A stretch of 10,693 nucleotides of DNA from NCBI GenBank assembly GCA_937927525.1, contig CALBDR010000094.1, positions 1 through 10,693 of the forward strand. The letters are read 5' to 3'. The position numbers were made by a program, and so were the translations under genes. Below, one piece after another: positions 1-6,393 of this stretch (its first letter is position 1; each line of letters starts with the position of its first letter). The DNA is from an uncultured Candidatus Melainabacteria bacterium. Its GTDB lineage: Bacteria > Cyanobacteriota > Vampirovibrionia > LMEP-6097. Under the pieces are notes generated by a model, which was not told the origin of the DNA, searched no databases, and was given only the letters and a program-made list of their open reading frames with translations.

Positions 1-1545
1 GATCCAAACCAACCACAACCATTCTTTGAAGACGGTACTGGTTTCATCGAATGTCCACCAGTAAATGATGATCCATGTAAAGACTTTGGAAATGGTTTTG
101 AAGACTTTGAACCATTCTTCGAAGATGGTGAATTCATATCATGTACTCCACCTCACGGTGATCCATGTGCAGGCGGCGGATTCGGTCCTGGTCCTAAAGA
201 CGACTTCGACGATTTCGAGCCATTCTTCGAAGGAGATGACTTTATTGAATGTCCTCCAGAAGATGGTACTAGCTTCGGTGCACCTCCAACTCACTTCTTA
301 CATGCGTTCACTTTTGATCCATTAAGAGATAGAAGAGGTCCAGATGATCACGGCGGAATTGAAGAGTTCTTCGTAAATGTTAGCCCTTCAAATGTAATTT
401 CATTTATCGAACCAGCTAGAGACGATATCTTCTTTGATAGAAGAGACGAGTTCGTATTCAAGAACAACGCTGTAAGAGAAAGCTTCTACCCAGTAGGCAA
501 AGGAATGTATATTTCTTCATCTACTCATGGTGGTCAGCTATTCAGAAACGGTCAATTACTAGAAACTAAGCAAGAGTTTGGTTTCGGTGCAATGGTTCAA
601 GAATCACCTGTCGGTCAATCACAGCTTGCAGGTAAATACGGCATGGTTAGTTTAGGTATTGATCTATCACAGAGAGGAACTATTGGTTTACTTGGTTTAA
701 CAGGTGACGTAGATATCTCTGCGAACGGTAGAGCAGTGCCTAACTTTAATGAAATTGAAATCTTCAGAGAAAGAGACTATGAAAACAGTGATACTTCTTC
801 AGGTGAAGTTCCTGCTTTCATCATCGAGAAAACTGAAGGAGTTGAAGGAGCTGAAGGTTCTGCTACACTTACTATCAACAATGGTAAAGTAAACATGACC
901 TTTGATGATTTAGATCATGAAGGTGAAGCTGAAATCTTCGAAGGTTATGTAAGACCAGATGGTGATGTAATTGTATTCGTATCTAAGAACGATAGATTCG
1001 ATGACTTTGGTTTTGGCGGTGACCGTAAAGGTAAACGTAAAGGTCCTGACGAAGTAACTAGCGCTAGCCGTGAAGTAACATTCGCAGTTAGACGTGGTAC
1101 TGGAATGACAGTTTCTGATTTAGACGACGAATATGTAGTTCTTTGTCATAACATCAGAATCGAAGCTACTGAGTTAGTTTCTATGTCAACTTGTGATGAT
1201 GAAACTTCTAGATTATCATTCTCTGCTGGTCAAGCTCAGTTCTCAGGTGTAAGTCTGAAGACAGCTTCTAGGTCGAATGATGAAGCTAATGTTTCATTCT
1301 CAGCAAGCGCTGGTCCTGACGGAGTTGCTACTAGTACTAATTTAAGTACTGATGGTGCTCTTGATATAACTGTAGGTAACGTAGAATTAAAAGGTTTCGC
1401 ATCAGCTGATGGTAATCTAATAATTCTAAGGGCTGAAAATGGTAATGAATTAGGTTTATATGTAGCAATTAAAAAACCTGAAGCACCAATAAGAGTCCCG
1501 ACTCCACCTAGTGACGATATCGATGTTCAACAACCAGGCGGTTAA
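1..1545 (+). CDS. Large repeat-containing, probably exported protein, 5'-truncated by the window edge
   Basis: The frame is open from base 1 to the TAA at 1543-1545, giving 514 residues of an incomplete protein. The first in-frame ATG (505) lies in mid-domain, so I do not treat it as the start. Residues 1-95 are acidic and Phe/Pro-rich with three PFFEDG-like repeats and paired cysteines spaced CX7C (C18/C26, C48/C56). Residues about 168-492 look like tandem beta-rich modules, each opening near GKY/DEY and closing with a G-x-(V/L)-I-(V/I) strand and an xVAVRR/VAIKK-type strand. The tail, about 493-514, is Pro/Asp-rich and ends PGG. Phe is mostly TTC in the repeat part, unlike the TTT-rich neighbours, which could mean high expression. 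I recognise no family. An extracytoplasmic or surface role is inferred from composition, repeats and cysteine pairs; the signal peptide, if any, lies outside the window. Confidence 0.8.
   Translation, partial: DPNQPQPFFEDGTGFIECPPVNDDPCKDFGNGFEDFEPFFEDGEFISCTPPHGDPCAGGGFGPGPKDDFDDFEPFFEGDDFIECPPEDGTSFGAPPTHFLHAFTFDPLRDRRGPDDHGGIEEFFVNVSPSNVISFIEPARDDIFFDRRDEFVFKNNAVRESFYPVGKGMYISSSTHGGQLFRNGQLLETKQEFGFGAMVQESPVGQSQLAGKYGMVSLGIDLSQRGTIGLLGLTGDVDISANGRAVPNFNEIEIFRERDYENSDTSSGEVPAFIIEKTEGVEGAEGSATLTINNGKVNMTFDDLDHEGEAEIFEGYVRPDGDVIVFVSKNDRFDDFGFGGDRKGKRKGPDEVTSASREVTFAVRRGTGMTVSDLDDEYVVLCHNIRIEATELVSMSTCDDETSRLSFSAGQAQFSGVSLKTASRSNDEANVSFSASAGPDGVATSTNLSTDGALDITVGNVELKGFASADGNLIILRAENGNELGLYVAIKKPEAPIRVPTPPSDDIDVQQPGG
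19..258 (+). repeat. Three degenerate PFFEDG-x-FIxCPP protein repeats
   Basis: In-frame translation shows PFFEDGTGFIECPP at residues 7-20 (bases 19-60), PFFEDGEFISCTPP at 38-51 (bases 112-153) and PFFEGDDFIECPP at 74-86 (bases 220-258). Spacings are 31 and 36 residues. Copies one and two are followed by DPC, giving a CX7C cysteine pair; copy three has lost the second cysteine. The first copy starts 18 bases from the window edge, so more copies probably lie upstream. The third and fifth codon positions of the copies have diverged at DNA level, so this is an old protein repeat, not a recent tandem duplication. Confidence 0.8.
625..1476 (+). repeat. Tandem beta-rich modules within the large repeat protein
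   Basis: Two related modules can be lined up by eye. The first spans residues about 209-365 (LAGKYGMV through VTFAVRRG) and the second about 375-492 (DDEYVVLC through LYVAIKK). Shared landmarks are an opening aromatic strand, a central SATLTI/VSFSAS strand, then G(Y/F)-x3-DG-(D/N)-(V/L)-I-(V/I) and a closing hydrophobic strand. Bases about 502-603 (GMYISSSTHGG through FGFGAMVQES) look like the end of a third module placed before them. The first module contains a basic loop, about residues 342-349 (RKGKRKGP), that the second lacks. This is a visual alignment with weak identity. Confidence 0.5.
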
Positions 1546-1563
1546 TCACGAAATTACTATGTA

Positions 1564-1606
1564 AGACTAAAATCCCTCGTCATTTGGCGGGGGATTTTTT
1601 AAGTCT
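1564..1606 (+). terminator. Strong rho-independent terminator, probably bidirectional
   Basis: A 13-bp stem pairs 1569-1581 with 1586-1598 around a four-base ATTT loop, with two G-T wobbles, and is followed by T residues (1595-1600). A five-base outer pairing (1564-1568 with 1602-1606) is also possible. It lies 23 bases after the large gene's stop. The right arm abuts the TAA stop of the convergent rsfS (1599-1601), so the two transcription units share this element. Read on the minus strand the stem is followed by TTTTAG, so it may also end the mreB-mreC-rsfS transcript. Confidence 0.88.
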
Positions 1607-1979
1607 CAGCCCACTCATTACGAGGAATGAAGAGCGCATTCTGCCATAATTCCTCTAGATTATAAAACTCACGCGCACTGTGCTCGATAATATGAACAAT
1701 AACATCAGAATAATCTAAAAGGTACCATTTATCACCATATTTACCTTCTTTCAATATAGGTTCAACGTGTTGAATATCTGTCATTGACTCTTCAACGTTT
1801 CTTGCTATTGCTTTTAATTGTGCGGGACTGTCACCAGAACAAATAACAATGAAATCAGAGATATCAGAAACACCTCTAATATCTAAAACCTCAGTATCTA
1901 TAGCTTTCTTATCTTCACAGTAATTTGCAATTCTAAAGGCAAGGTCTTTAGTGTCTAATTCAGTATCTTCAGGTGTCAA
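1599..1979 (-). CDS. rsfS: Ribosomal silencing factor RsfS (YbeB/iojap family)
   Basis: The 126-residue product has the family hallmarks: SDFIVICSG followed by the Q-x2-AIA helix (residues about 42-60), then WYLLDYSDVIVHI and a REFYNLEELW stretch (about 85-111). RsfS proteins bind ribosomal protein uL14 (RplN) on the large subunit and block joining of the 30S subunit when nutrients are short. The length is normal for the family. The start is TTG (1977-1979), which overlaps the mreC stop TGA as TTGA, so translation is probably coupled to mreC. The only SD-like sequence, AAGGAG at 1994-1999, is 14 nt away, longer than ideal. This is the last gene of mreB-mreC-rsfS. In many bacteria rsfS instead sits by nadD, so its place here is unusual. 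Confidence 0.93.
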   Translation of the reverse strand: MTPEDTELDTKDLAFRIANYCEDKKAIDTEVLDIRGVSDISDFIVICSGDSPAQLKAIARNVEESMTDIQHVEPILKEGKYGDKWYLLDYSDVIVHIIEHSAREFYNLEELWQNALFIPRNEWAET

Positions 1980-2767
1980 TTTACTACGTATATCTCCTTA
2001 ATTCTATTAAGCTTTTCAAAGAATTCTATTTTAACAACTAAGCCTACTATGTTGGGGTCTTTTTTTACTTTTACGACCTTGCCGATCGGAAAATCATTCG
2101 GATAAGGACAAGAATCGCTGGACAAACATAAACCACTAGAAACAATCATATCCCCTTCCTTGATTTGTGAATCAATTTTAATGAACTCTAAACTTGCAAA
2201 GTCGGGGTATGCACCTGTAATAACACCATATTCACCAGTTCTAACAACTTTAGCTCCTATTCTAAAACTTCTATCAAAGATTAACTTAACAATAGAACTA
2301 GATTCGTTTACTTTAGTTACCTGTCCGATAATTCCATTTAGTGAAAAGACACCACTGCCAAGCCTAACTCCATCTTTTTTACCTCTTGAAATTATGATTT
2401 GTTCATGCCAATTATCTGGAGATCTGCCAATTACGTCAGCTTTTATACTGGGTATTTTTAAGCTTGCATAGTTCATCTGAGCCTGCTCTTCATATTTTTT
2501 ACGTTTGGCAAAAGAATTTAGTTTAATATTTTCAAGTTTAATTCTTTTGTTTTCAATTTCCAATTCTTTAATACGTTCAAGTGAATCAATATAATCACCG
2601 ACCTCTTCTTTACTTTCTGAAATCTCAGATCCGACTTGATTAAAAATCTTTCCCGTAAAAGAATATATAAAAGAAAAGCCCTCTGAAATAGGTCTAACAA
2701 AAAACCATGCTAAGAAGAAAGTTAGCAAAACTGTTAGAACAAAAGATTTGAGATCTTTACTATTCAT
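1976..2767 (-). CDS. mreC: Rod shape-determining protein MreC
   Basis: MreC is the periplasmic scaffold of the elongasome that links MreB filaments to PBP2/RodA. The 263-residue product shows the standard order: a short cytoplasmic N-terminus, one membrane anchor at about 9-24, a charged coiled coil at about 46-95, then the paired beta-barrel domain. Diagnostic stretches are DVIGRSPDNWHEQIIISRG (about 111-129), NGIIGQVTKV, SFRIGAKVVRTGEYGVITG and GDMIVSSGLC. It is shorter than E. coli MreC because it ends right after the barrel domain with no Pro-rich tail. The ATG lies 3 nt after the mreB stop, with two consecutive TAG codons before it and no clear SD, so it is probably translated by re-initiation. 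mreD does not follow; rsfS does. Confidence 0.95.
   Translation of the reverse strand: MNSKDLKSFVLTVLLTFFLAWFFVRPISEGFSFIYSFTGKIFNQVGSEISESKEEVGDYIDSLERIKELEIENKRIKLENIKLNSFAKRKKYEEQAQMNYASLKIPSIKADVIGRSPDNWHEQIIISRGKKDGVRLGSGVFSLNGIIGQVTKVNESSSIVKLIFDRSFRIGAKVVRTGEYGVITGAYPDFASLEFIKIDSQIKEGDMIVSSGLCLSSDSCPYPNDFPIGKVVKVKKDPNIVGLVVKIEFFEKLNRIKEIYVVN
1977..1999 (-). promoter_or_regulatory. TTGA stop/start overlap and distant SD for rsfS
   Basis: The mreC TGA stop (1976-1978) shares two bases with the rsfS TTG start (1977-1979). AAGGAG at 1994-1999, inside the mreC coding region, ends 14 nt before the TTG. No in-frame ATG or GTG lies between, so the TTG with translational coupling is the best start. 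A rare start codon plus a distant SD would keep RsfS output low relative to MreC. Confidence 0.6.
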
Positions 2768-2770
2768 CTA

Positions 2771-3826
2771 CTAAACTAAGTTAGCTTGAGTAGTAGTTAA
2801 CTCAAGAACTCTCTTTAATGACTTATCAGTTAAAACTTTACCAGCACCTAAAACCACACATGAAAGTGGATCATCAGCGATATGAACCGGAACTTCGGTT
2901 TCATGAGCAATCATTTCATCTAAACCTTTAAGAAGTGCTCCACCACCTGCAAGTACAATACCTCTATCATAAATATCAGCAGCTAATTCAGGAGGGATTC
3001 TCTCAAGGGTTCTCTTCACAGACTCAACGATAGATGTTAATGGTTCAATCATAGCTTCTCTGATTTCAGCTCTATTTACAATTACAGTTCTAGGTAAACC
3101 ATTCAGAAGATTTAAACCTCTAACTTCTAACTGATCTTCATCAGACTCTTCACTAACTTTAAATGCAGAACCTAATTTGATCTTAATGTTTTCAGCTGTA
3201 GTTTCACCTACAGATAGGTTGTAAACTTTCTTCATATAGTTAATAATCGAAGTATTTAATTCATCACCTGCGATTCTAATACTCTCAGAGATCACTATTC
3301 CAGATAAACTAGTTACCGCAACTTCAGTAGTACCACCACCAATATCCACGATCATACTACCTATAGGGTCAGCAACAGCAAGTCCAGCACCGATAGCAGC
3401 TGCCATAGGCTCGTCTAACAAATAAACTTGACCTGCACCAGCATTTTCAGCAGCTTCACGCACAGCTCTTCTCTCTACTTCAGTGATACCACTAGGAATA
3501 CCGATAGCGATTCGAGGCTTTGCGATAGGTTTAAAAAATCCTTTACTAGTATTAGCTTTCTCTAAAAAGTACCTAAGCATAATTTCGGCATAGCCGAAGT
3601 CAGCGATTACTCCATCTCTTAACGGTCTCACTGCGATAATGTGGCTAGGAGTTTTACCTATCATAGCTTTAGCTTCTTCACCTACAGCAAGGACCTCTGA
3701 AGTTAAGCTGTTAACAGCAACCACACTGGGTTCACGAAGAATAATGCCTTCTTCAGAACATACTAAAGTATTAGCGGTACCTAAATCGATACCTATATTT
3801 TTCGATAACTTGCCAAATAAACCCAT
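2771..3826 (-). CDS. mreB: Rod shape-determining protein MreB (bacterial actin)
   Basis: MreB is the actin-like ATPase that forms membrane-bound filaments directing lateral cell-wall synthesis. The 351-residue product is full length. It opens with a short amphipathic membrane-binding stretch (MGLFGKLSK), then the phosphate-1 loop GIDLGTANTLV (12-22), the catalytic region LLDEPMAAAIGAG (136-148, E139), phosphate-2 VDIGGGTTEVAV (160-171, D161) and the adenosine motif GIVLAGGGALLKG near residue 290. It is the first gene of mreB-mreC-rsfS, diverging from metF across 65 bp. There is no Shine-Dalgarno sequence; instead a TAAAAT hexamer ends 9 nt before the ATG, so the mRNA is likely leaderless or nearly so. 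Identity is certain; which MreB paralogue class it belongs to is not determined. Confidence 0.98.
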   Translation of the reverse strand: MGLFGKLSKNIGIDLGTANTLVCSEEGIILREPSVVAVNSLTSEVLAVGEEAKAMIGKTPSHIIAVRPLRDGVIADFGYAEIMLRYFLEKANTSKGFFKPIAKPRIAIGIPSGITEVERRAVREAAENAGAGQVYLLDEPMAAAIGAGLAVADPIGSMIVDIGGGTTEVAVTSLSGIVISESIRIAGDELNTSIINYMKKVYNLSVGETTAENIKIKLGSAFKVSEESDEDQLEVRGLNLLNGLPRTVIVNRAEIREAMIEPLTSIVESVKRTLERIPPELAADIYDRGIVLAGGGALLKGLDEMIAHETEVPVHIADDPLSCVVLGAGKVLTDKSLKRVLELTTTQANLV

Positions 3827-3841
3827 ATTATTGATATTTTA
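3827..3841 (-). promoter_or_regulatory. -10-like element immediately upstream of mreB
   Basis: Reading the minus strand, TAAAAT (3841-3836) is followed by 9 nt and then the mreB ATG. The match to TATAAT is five of six. A transcript starting about 7 nt after the hexamer would carry almost no leader. No TTGACA-like -35 is visible at 16-18 bp. The nine bases TAAAATATC recur at the same distance before sdhC. Confidence 0.5.
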
Positions 3842-3877
3842 ATAGATTCCATCGAAAAACGTGGTAAAAAATTAGCA

Positions 3878-3891
3878 TAGAGTATTTTTTT
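3878..3891 (+). promoter_or_regulatory. Possible -10 hexamer just upstream of metF
   Basis: TAGAGT (3878-3883) fits TAnnnT and ends 8 nt before the metF ATG across a T tract. It resembles the hexamer positions at mreB, sdhC and thrS, but the match is poorer, and the overlapping AGAG could instead be an SD sequence. No -35 is visible. Confidence 0.25.
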
Positions 3892-4833
3892 ATGAGTTTA
3901 AGTGCAGACCTAAAATCTAATAAGTTTATTGCTACAGCAGAATTAAACCCGAAAAAAAGTTTTAATTGTGAAACTTTAATAGCTAATGCAAAAAAACTTA
4001 AAAATAAAGTTTCAGCAATAAACATCACAGATAATTCCGGAGCTGGAGTTAAGATGTCTTCCCTAGTAGCTTCTTACTTAATGCAAAGAGAAACTAGCAT
4101 TGAAGCACTTTGGCAAGTAACATGTCGAGATAGAAATAGATTAGCATTACAGTCAGATATTTTAGGTGCCGCTGCTTTAGGCCTTAAAAACATTCTTCCA
4201 CTAAGAGGAGATGATCCTAAACAAGGAGATTATCCAGATACTCAAGCTGCATTTGATATCGGGACAGAAGATTTAATCCAAATCATCAAAATGATTGAAT
4301 CAGGAAAAGACTATGCAGGAAAAGAATTAAAACCTTTTGAGGAAAATGCCTATAGCTTTTGTGTTGGTTCAGCTGCTCATCCAGGTATGCCAGATCTAAC
4401 AGCTCAAAGAGAAACTATGGAAAGAAGACTATCTTTGGGAGTTGAGTATTTTCAAACCCAAATCTGCTTTGATCTTAAGCAATTAGAATCTTTTAGAAAT
4501 GCCATAAGTGACGAAATTGCTGGGAAAACACTTCTAGGAATTACTCCGATTAAAACTTTTAAGCAAGCCAGCTTTATGCATGAAAATATTTGGGGTGTAG
4601 AAGTACCAGAGAGCTTGATGGGTGAATTGAAAAGTCATTATGACGATATTGACCCTAAAAACGAAAACGCTTTAAACAAGCAAAAAGAAATAGGTTTAAA
4701 CAACGCTAAAGAAATCACAGGTCTTGTTAAAGACATGGGCTTTAAAGGTATTCACTTAATGGCTATCGGGCAAGAAGCCGCCTTAGCAGAAATTTTAGAT
4801 ACTATAATGCCAAAAGACCTAGCTTTAAAATAA
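3892..4833 (+). CDS. metF: 5,10-methylenetetrahydrofolate reductase
   Basis: This flavoenzyme family reduces 5,10-methylene-THF to 5-methyl-THF, the methyl donor for methionine synthesis. The 313-residue product is a single FAD TIM-barrel domain, slightly longer than E. coli MetF (296). Residues 13-20 (IATAELNP) correspond to the first strand with the active-site Glu (E17). They are followed by AINITDNSGAGVKMSS, the WQVTCRDRN strand and LPLRGDDP, which are typical of the MTHFR family. GITPIKTFKQ near the last third fits the barrel strand seen in single-domain reductases. There is no C-terminal regulatory domain. The gene stands alone, divergent from mreB and convergent with sdhC, with no methionine synthase nearby. 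A weak AGAG at 3879-3882 could serve as SD. The electron donor (NADH, NADPH or ferredoxin-linked) cannot be told from sequence alone. Confidence 0.93.
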   Translation: MSLSADLKSNKFIATAELNPKKSFNCETLIANAKKLKNKVSAINITDNSGAGVKMSSLVASYLMQRETSIEALWQVTCRDRNRLALQSDILGAAALGLKNILPLRGDDPKQGDYPDTQAAFDIGTEDLIQIIKMIESGKDYAGKELKPFEENAYSFCVGSAAHPGMPDLTAQRETMERRLSLGVEYFQTQICFDLKQLESFRNAISDEIAGKTLLGITPIKTFKQASFMHENIWGVEVPESLMGELKSHYDDIDPKNENALNKQKEIGLNNAKEITGLVKDMGFKGIHLMAIGQEAALAEILDTIMPKDLALK

Positions 4834-4853
4834 ACTAGTCAAGTGCGCAAGTC

Positions 4854-5522
4854 CTATAAAAGCTTAGAACCAGCTTCAGCAAGTGAGTTACAGGTTGCAA
4901 TACCAACCACACTTAAAACAATAAATACTAAGAAAGATAAGCTAATTACAGCTAACTGAGATTTTTTACCCACTGTAATTCCCCAAGTAATACAGAAACT
5001 CCAAATACCATTAGCTAAGTGATAAACACTTGCGAGTATACCGATTAAATAGAACCAATAAATACTAAATGGATTTAATAATGGAATATTCGGTAAGAAA
5101 TCAATAGTTTGATTTCCAGCAAGAGACTTTGCAATATAGTCATAGTCTAATTCTTCAACAGTCCTGAACTGGAAAATATGATAAAGAATATATACTAATG
5201 CAACCATGCCTGTCACTCTTTGAAGTATGTACCTCCAGTTCTCTAGGTATGAATACTGAAAATGGTTAGGCTTTGCAGTTTTGTAAATAATCACCCCATA
5301 TACTGCATGAAATGCAATCGGTAAAAATAAAACAGACCACTCAATCAACTCTACAAATGGTAGCGATCTTAAGAAGTTAATAATATTGTTATAGTTTTCT
5401 GCACTAAAAATAGAAACACTATTAGCCATTAAGTGGAAAATTACGAATAAGCCGATAGGCAATATGCCACTCAATGAGTGAAGTCTACGTAATAGGTAAT
5501 TGTTTTCTATATCTTTTAGCAT
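4854..5522 (-). CDS. sdhC: Succinate dehydrogenase/fumarate reductase cytochrome b558 subunit, type B (SdhC)
   Basis: This is the membrane anchor of respiratory complex II, which passes electrons between the SdhA/SdhB succinate dehydrogenase and the quinone pool through two haems. The 222-residue product has five hydrophobic helices (about 19-38, 60-80, 100-118, 153-176, 189-210). It closely follows the Bacillus subtilis type: RRLHSLSGILPIGLFVIFH, FLPIAFHAVYG, ENWRYILQR and WFYLIGILASVYHLANGIWSF. All four haem ligands are present: H30, H72, H115 and H168, matching B. subtilis H28, H70, H113 and H155. The usual order is sdhC-sdhA-sdhB, but here sdhC is followed 20 bp later by the end of the convergent metF, so sdhAB must lie elsewhere. 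There is no SD; TAAAAT ends 9 nt before the ATG. No convincing terminator is visible in the 20-bp convergent gap. Confidence 0.95.
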   Translation of the reverse strand: MLKDIENNYLLRRLHSLSGILPIGLFVIFHLMANSVSIFSAENYNNIINFLRSLPFVELIEWSVLFLPIAFHAVYGVIIYKTAKPNHFQYSYLENWRYILQRVTGMVALVYILYHIFQFRTVEELDYDYIAKSLAGNQTIDFLPNIPLLNPFSIYWFYLIGILASVYHLANGIWSFCITWGITVGKKSQLAVISLSFLVFIVLSVVGIATCNSLAEAGSKLL

Positions 5523-5537
5523 ACATACGATATTTTA
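5523..5537 (-). promoter_or_regulatory. -10-like element immediately upstream of sdhC
   Basis: On the minus strand TAAAAT (5537-5532) is preceded by TTG and followed by 9 nt and the sdhC ATG. The nine bases TAAAATATC are identical to those before mreB and at the same distance. This sits in the 35-bp gap after the SPOR-protein stop, so sdhC can be transcribed separately from that gene. No -35 is evident. Confidence 0.5.
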
Positions 5538-5557
5538 CAATAAATAGAGAAATCCGT

Positions 5558-6334
5558 TTAGTGTAACCTTAGTGATATATCTTTTATACCACTAGTAGAC
5601 AACTCATTTAATACATAAAATGCATCTTCTTTATCAAAGTAGTGCCCACCTATCTGAATTGTGTAATAATCTGCAATTTTAATGATTTTACTTTCTTGTT
5701 CAGTAATATTTTTAATACGATTCTGGGCTAATTTAGCTTTACTTAAGCTGGAGAACATACCTGAACTGATTATTAAACTTTTTTCTAAATAGTAAGCATT
5801 GTTATCATTAGGTACTTTCGCGAACTCAGCTCCTCTAGGAACTGAGTTCTTGTGACTATTTCTAAAACTACTCTCAATCCTCACTAAAGCAAAGATTAAA
5901 ATTACACTGATAATGAGAATTAATATCTTAATGTTAAAACTTTCATAAAAATTCTCTTTTACCTCGTCTTGCTTAGATTGATCATGCAAACTTTTATAAG
6001 GTTTTTTAAAAAAATCTGATCTCTTTTTTTTAGCTTTCTTTTCATAAAGATAAGATTGTTTTCTCGACTGGTTTCTAAAAGCTTGTAACTTAGAATCAAC
6101 TCTAGGTTTCCCCTCCACTCGAGAATCGTTGATATTATCTCCAACTGGATCTTTCGCTAGATCTTCAGATAATTCAAGAGCAGAATTAGTTTCTAAGTTC
6201 GGTTGATTAAAATTTATTTCGCTAACTGGGTTTGATTCTTTAAAATGAAATTCTGTCTTCTTAGCTTTACCATGGTTATTATTTAGAGACTCTGCTCTTG
6301 CCCTTAATTTCTTAATATCATCGAGTAAACCCAT
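5558..6334 (-). CDS. Bitopic membrane protein with C-terminal SPOR-like domain
   Basis: The 258-residue product starts with a long, charged, low-complexity cytoplasmic part (1-134) rich in Lys, Ser and Asn, basic at about 98-115. One hydrophobic helix follows at about 135-151, then a short linker, and residues about 185-258 have the two-half pattern of a SPOR domain: SLIISSGMFSSLSKAKLAQNRI, then YYTIQIGGHYFDKEDAFYVLNEL and a final ISLRL strand. SPOR domains bind denuded peptidoglycan glycans at the division septum, and FtsN, DamX and DedD share this topology. A septal or envelope role is therefore inferred; the overall protein is not a recognised named member. The periplasmic linker is only about 30 residues, much shorter than in FtsN. 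It is divergent from the 6394 gene and upstream of sdhC with a 35-bp gap. No SD is seen; TAGAAT lies 13 nt before the ATG. Confidence 0.75.
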   Translation of the reverse strand: MGLLDDIKKLRARAESLNNNHGKAKKTEFHFKESNPVSEINFNQPNLETNSALELSEDLAKDPVGDNINDSRVEGKPRVDSKLQAFRNQSRKQSYLYEKKAKKKRSDFFKKPYKSLHDQSKQDEVKENFYESFNIKILILIISVILIFALVRIESSFRNSHKNSVPRGAEFAKVPNDNNAYYLEKSLIISSGMFSSLSKAKLAQNRIKNITEQESKIIKIADYYTIQIGGHYFDKEDAFYVLNELSTSGIKDISLRLH

Positions 6335-6353
6335 TAATTAATGTTTGATTCTA
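6335..6353 (-). promoter_or_regulatory. Likely -10 element for the SPOR-domain gene
   Basis: On the minus strand TAGAAT (6353-6348), five of six matches to TATAAT, ends 13 nt before the ATG. A start about 7 nt downstream would leave a leader of roughly six bases, too short for a normal SD, and none is present. No -35 is apparent. Confidence 0.4.
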
Positions 6354-6371
6354 GGAAAATTTTCTTTATCT

Positions 6372-6383
6372 TGGTACTATAAA
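6372..6383 (+). promoter_or_regulatory. Extended -10 element for the 6394 gene
   Basis: TGGTACTAT (6372-6380) fits an extended -10 (TGnTAnnnT), and the overlapping TATAAA (6378-6383) ends 10 nt before the ATG at 6394. Either would give a leader of about 3-7 nt. It shares the 59-bp divergent spacer with the SPOR gene's -10. No -35 is seen. Confidence 0.45.
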
Positions 6384-6393
6384 TATAACTAAC

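Noticed and set aside
1..258. CRISPR array or tandem DNA repeat at the left edge
   Set aside because: The repeats are degenerate at DNA level, unevenly spaced and in frame, so they are protein repeats.
65..325. An 86-residue plus-strand open frame
   Set aside because: It lies in another frame of the large repeat protein, whose continuous frame, repeats and codon pattern are far more convincing.
505..507. ATG at 505 as the start of the large protein
   Set aside because: The same frame is open back to base 1 and carries clear protein repeats, and the ATG falls inside a beta module with no SD, so the gene starts upstream of the window.
2160..2700. Open frames overlapping mreC (2160-2471 + and 2518-2700 -)
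   Set aside because: Both are shadows of mreC, which has full family signatures.
3828..4028. Minus-strand open frame across the mreB/metF spacer
   Set aside because: It overlaps the 5' part of metF and the divergent promoter region and has no family features.
4834..4853. Terminator between metF and sdhC
   Set aside because: The only symmetry is a short TGCGCA palindrome with no stem of useful length and no T tract.
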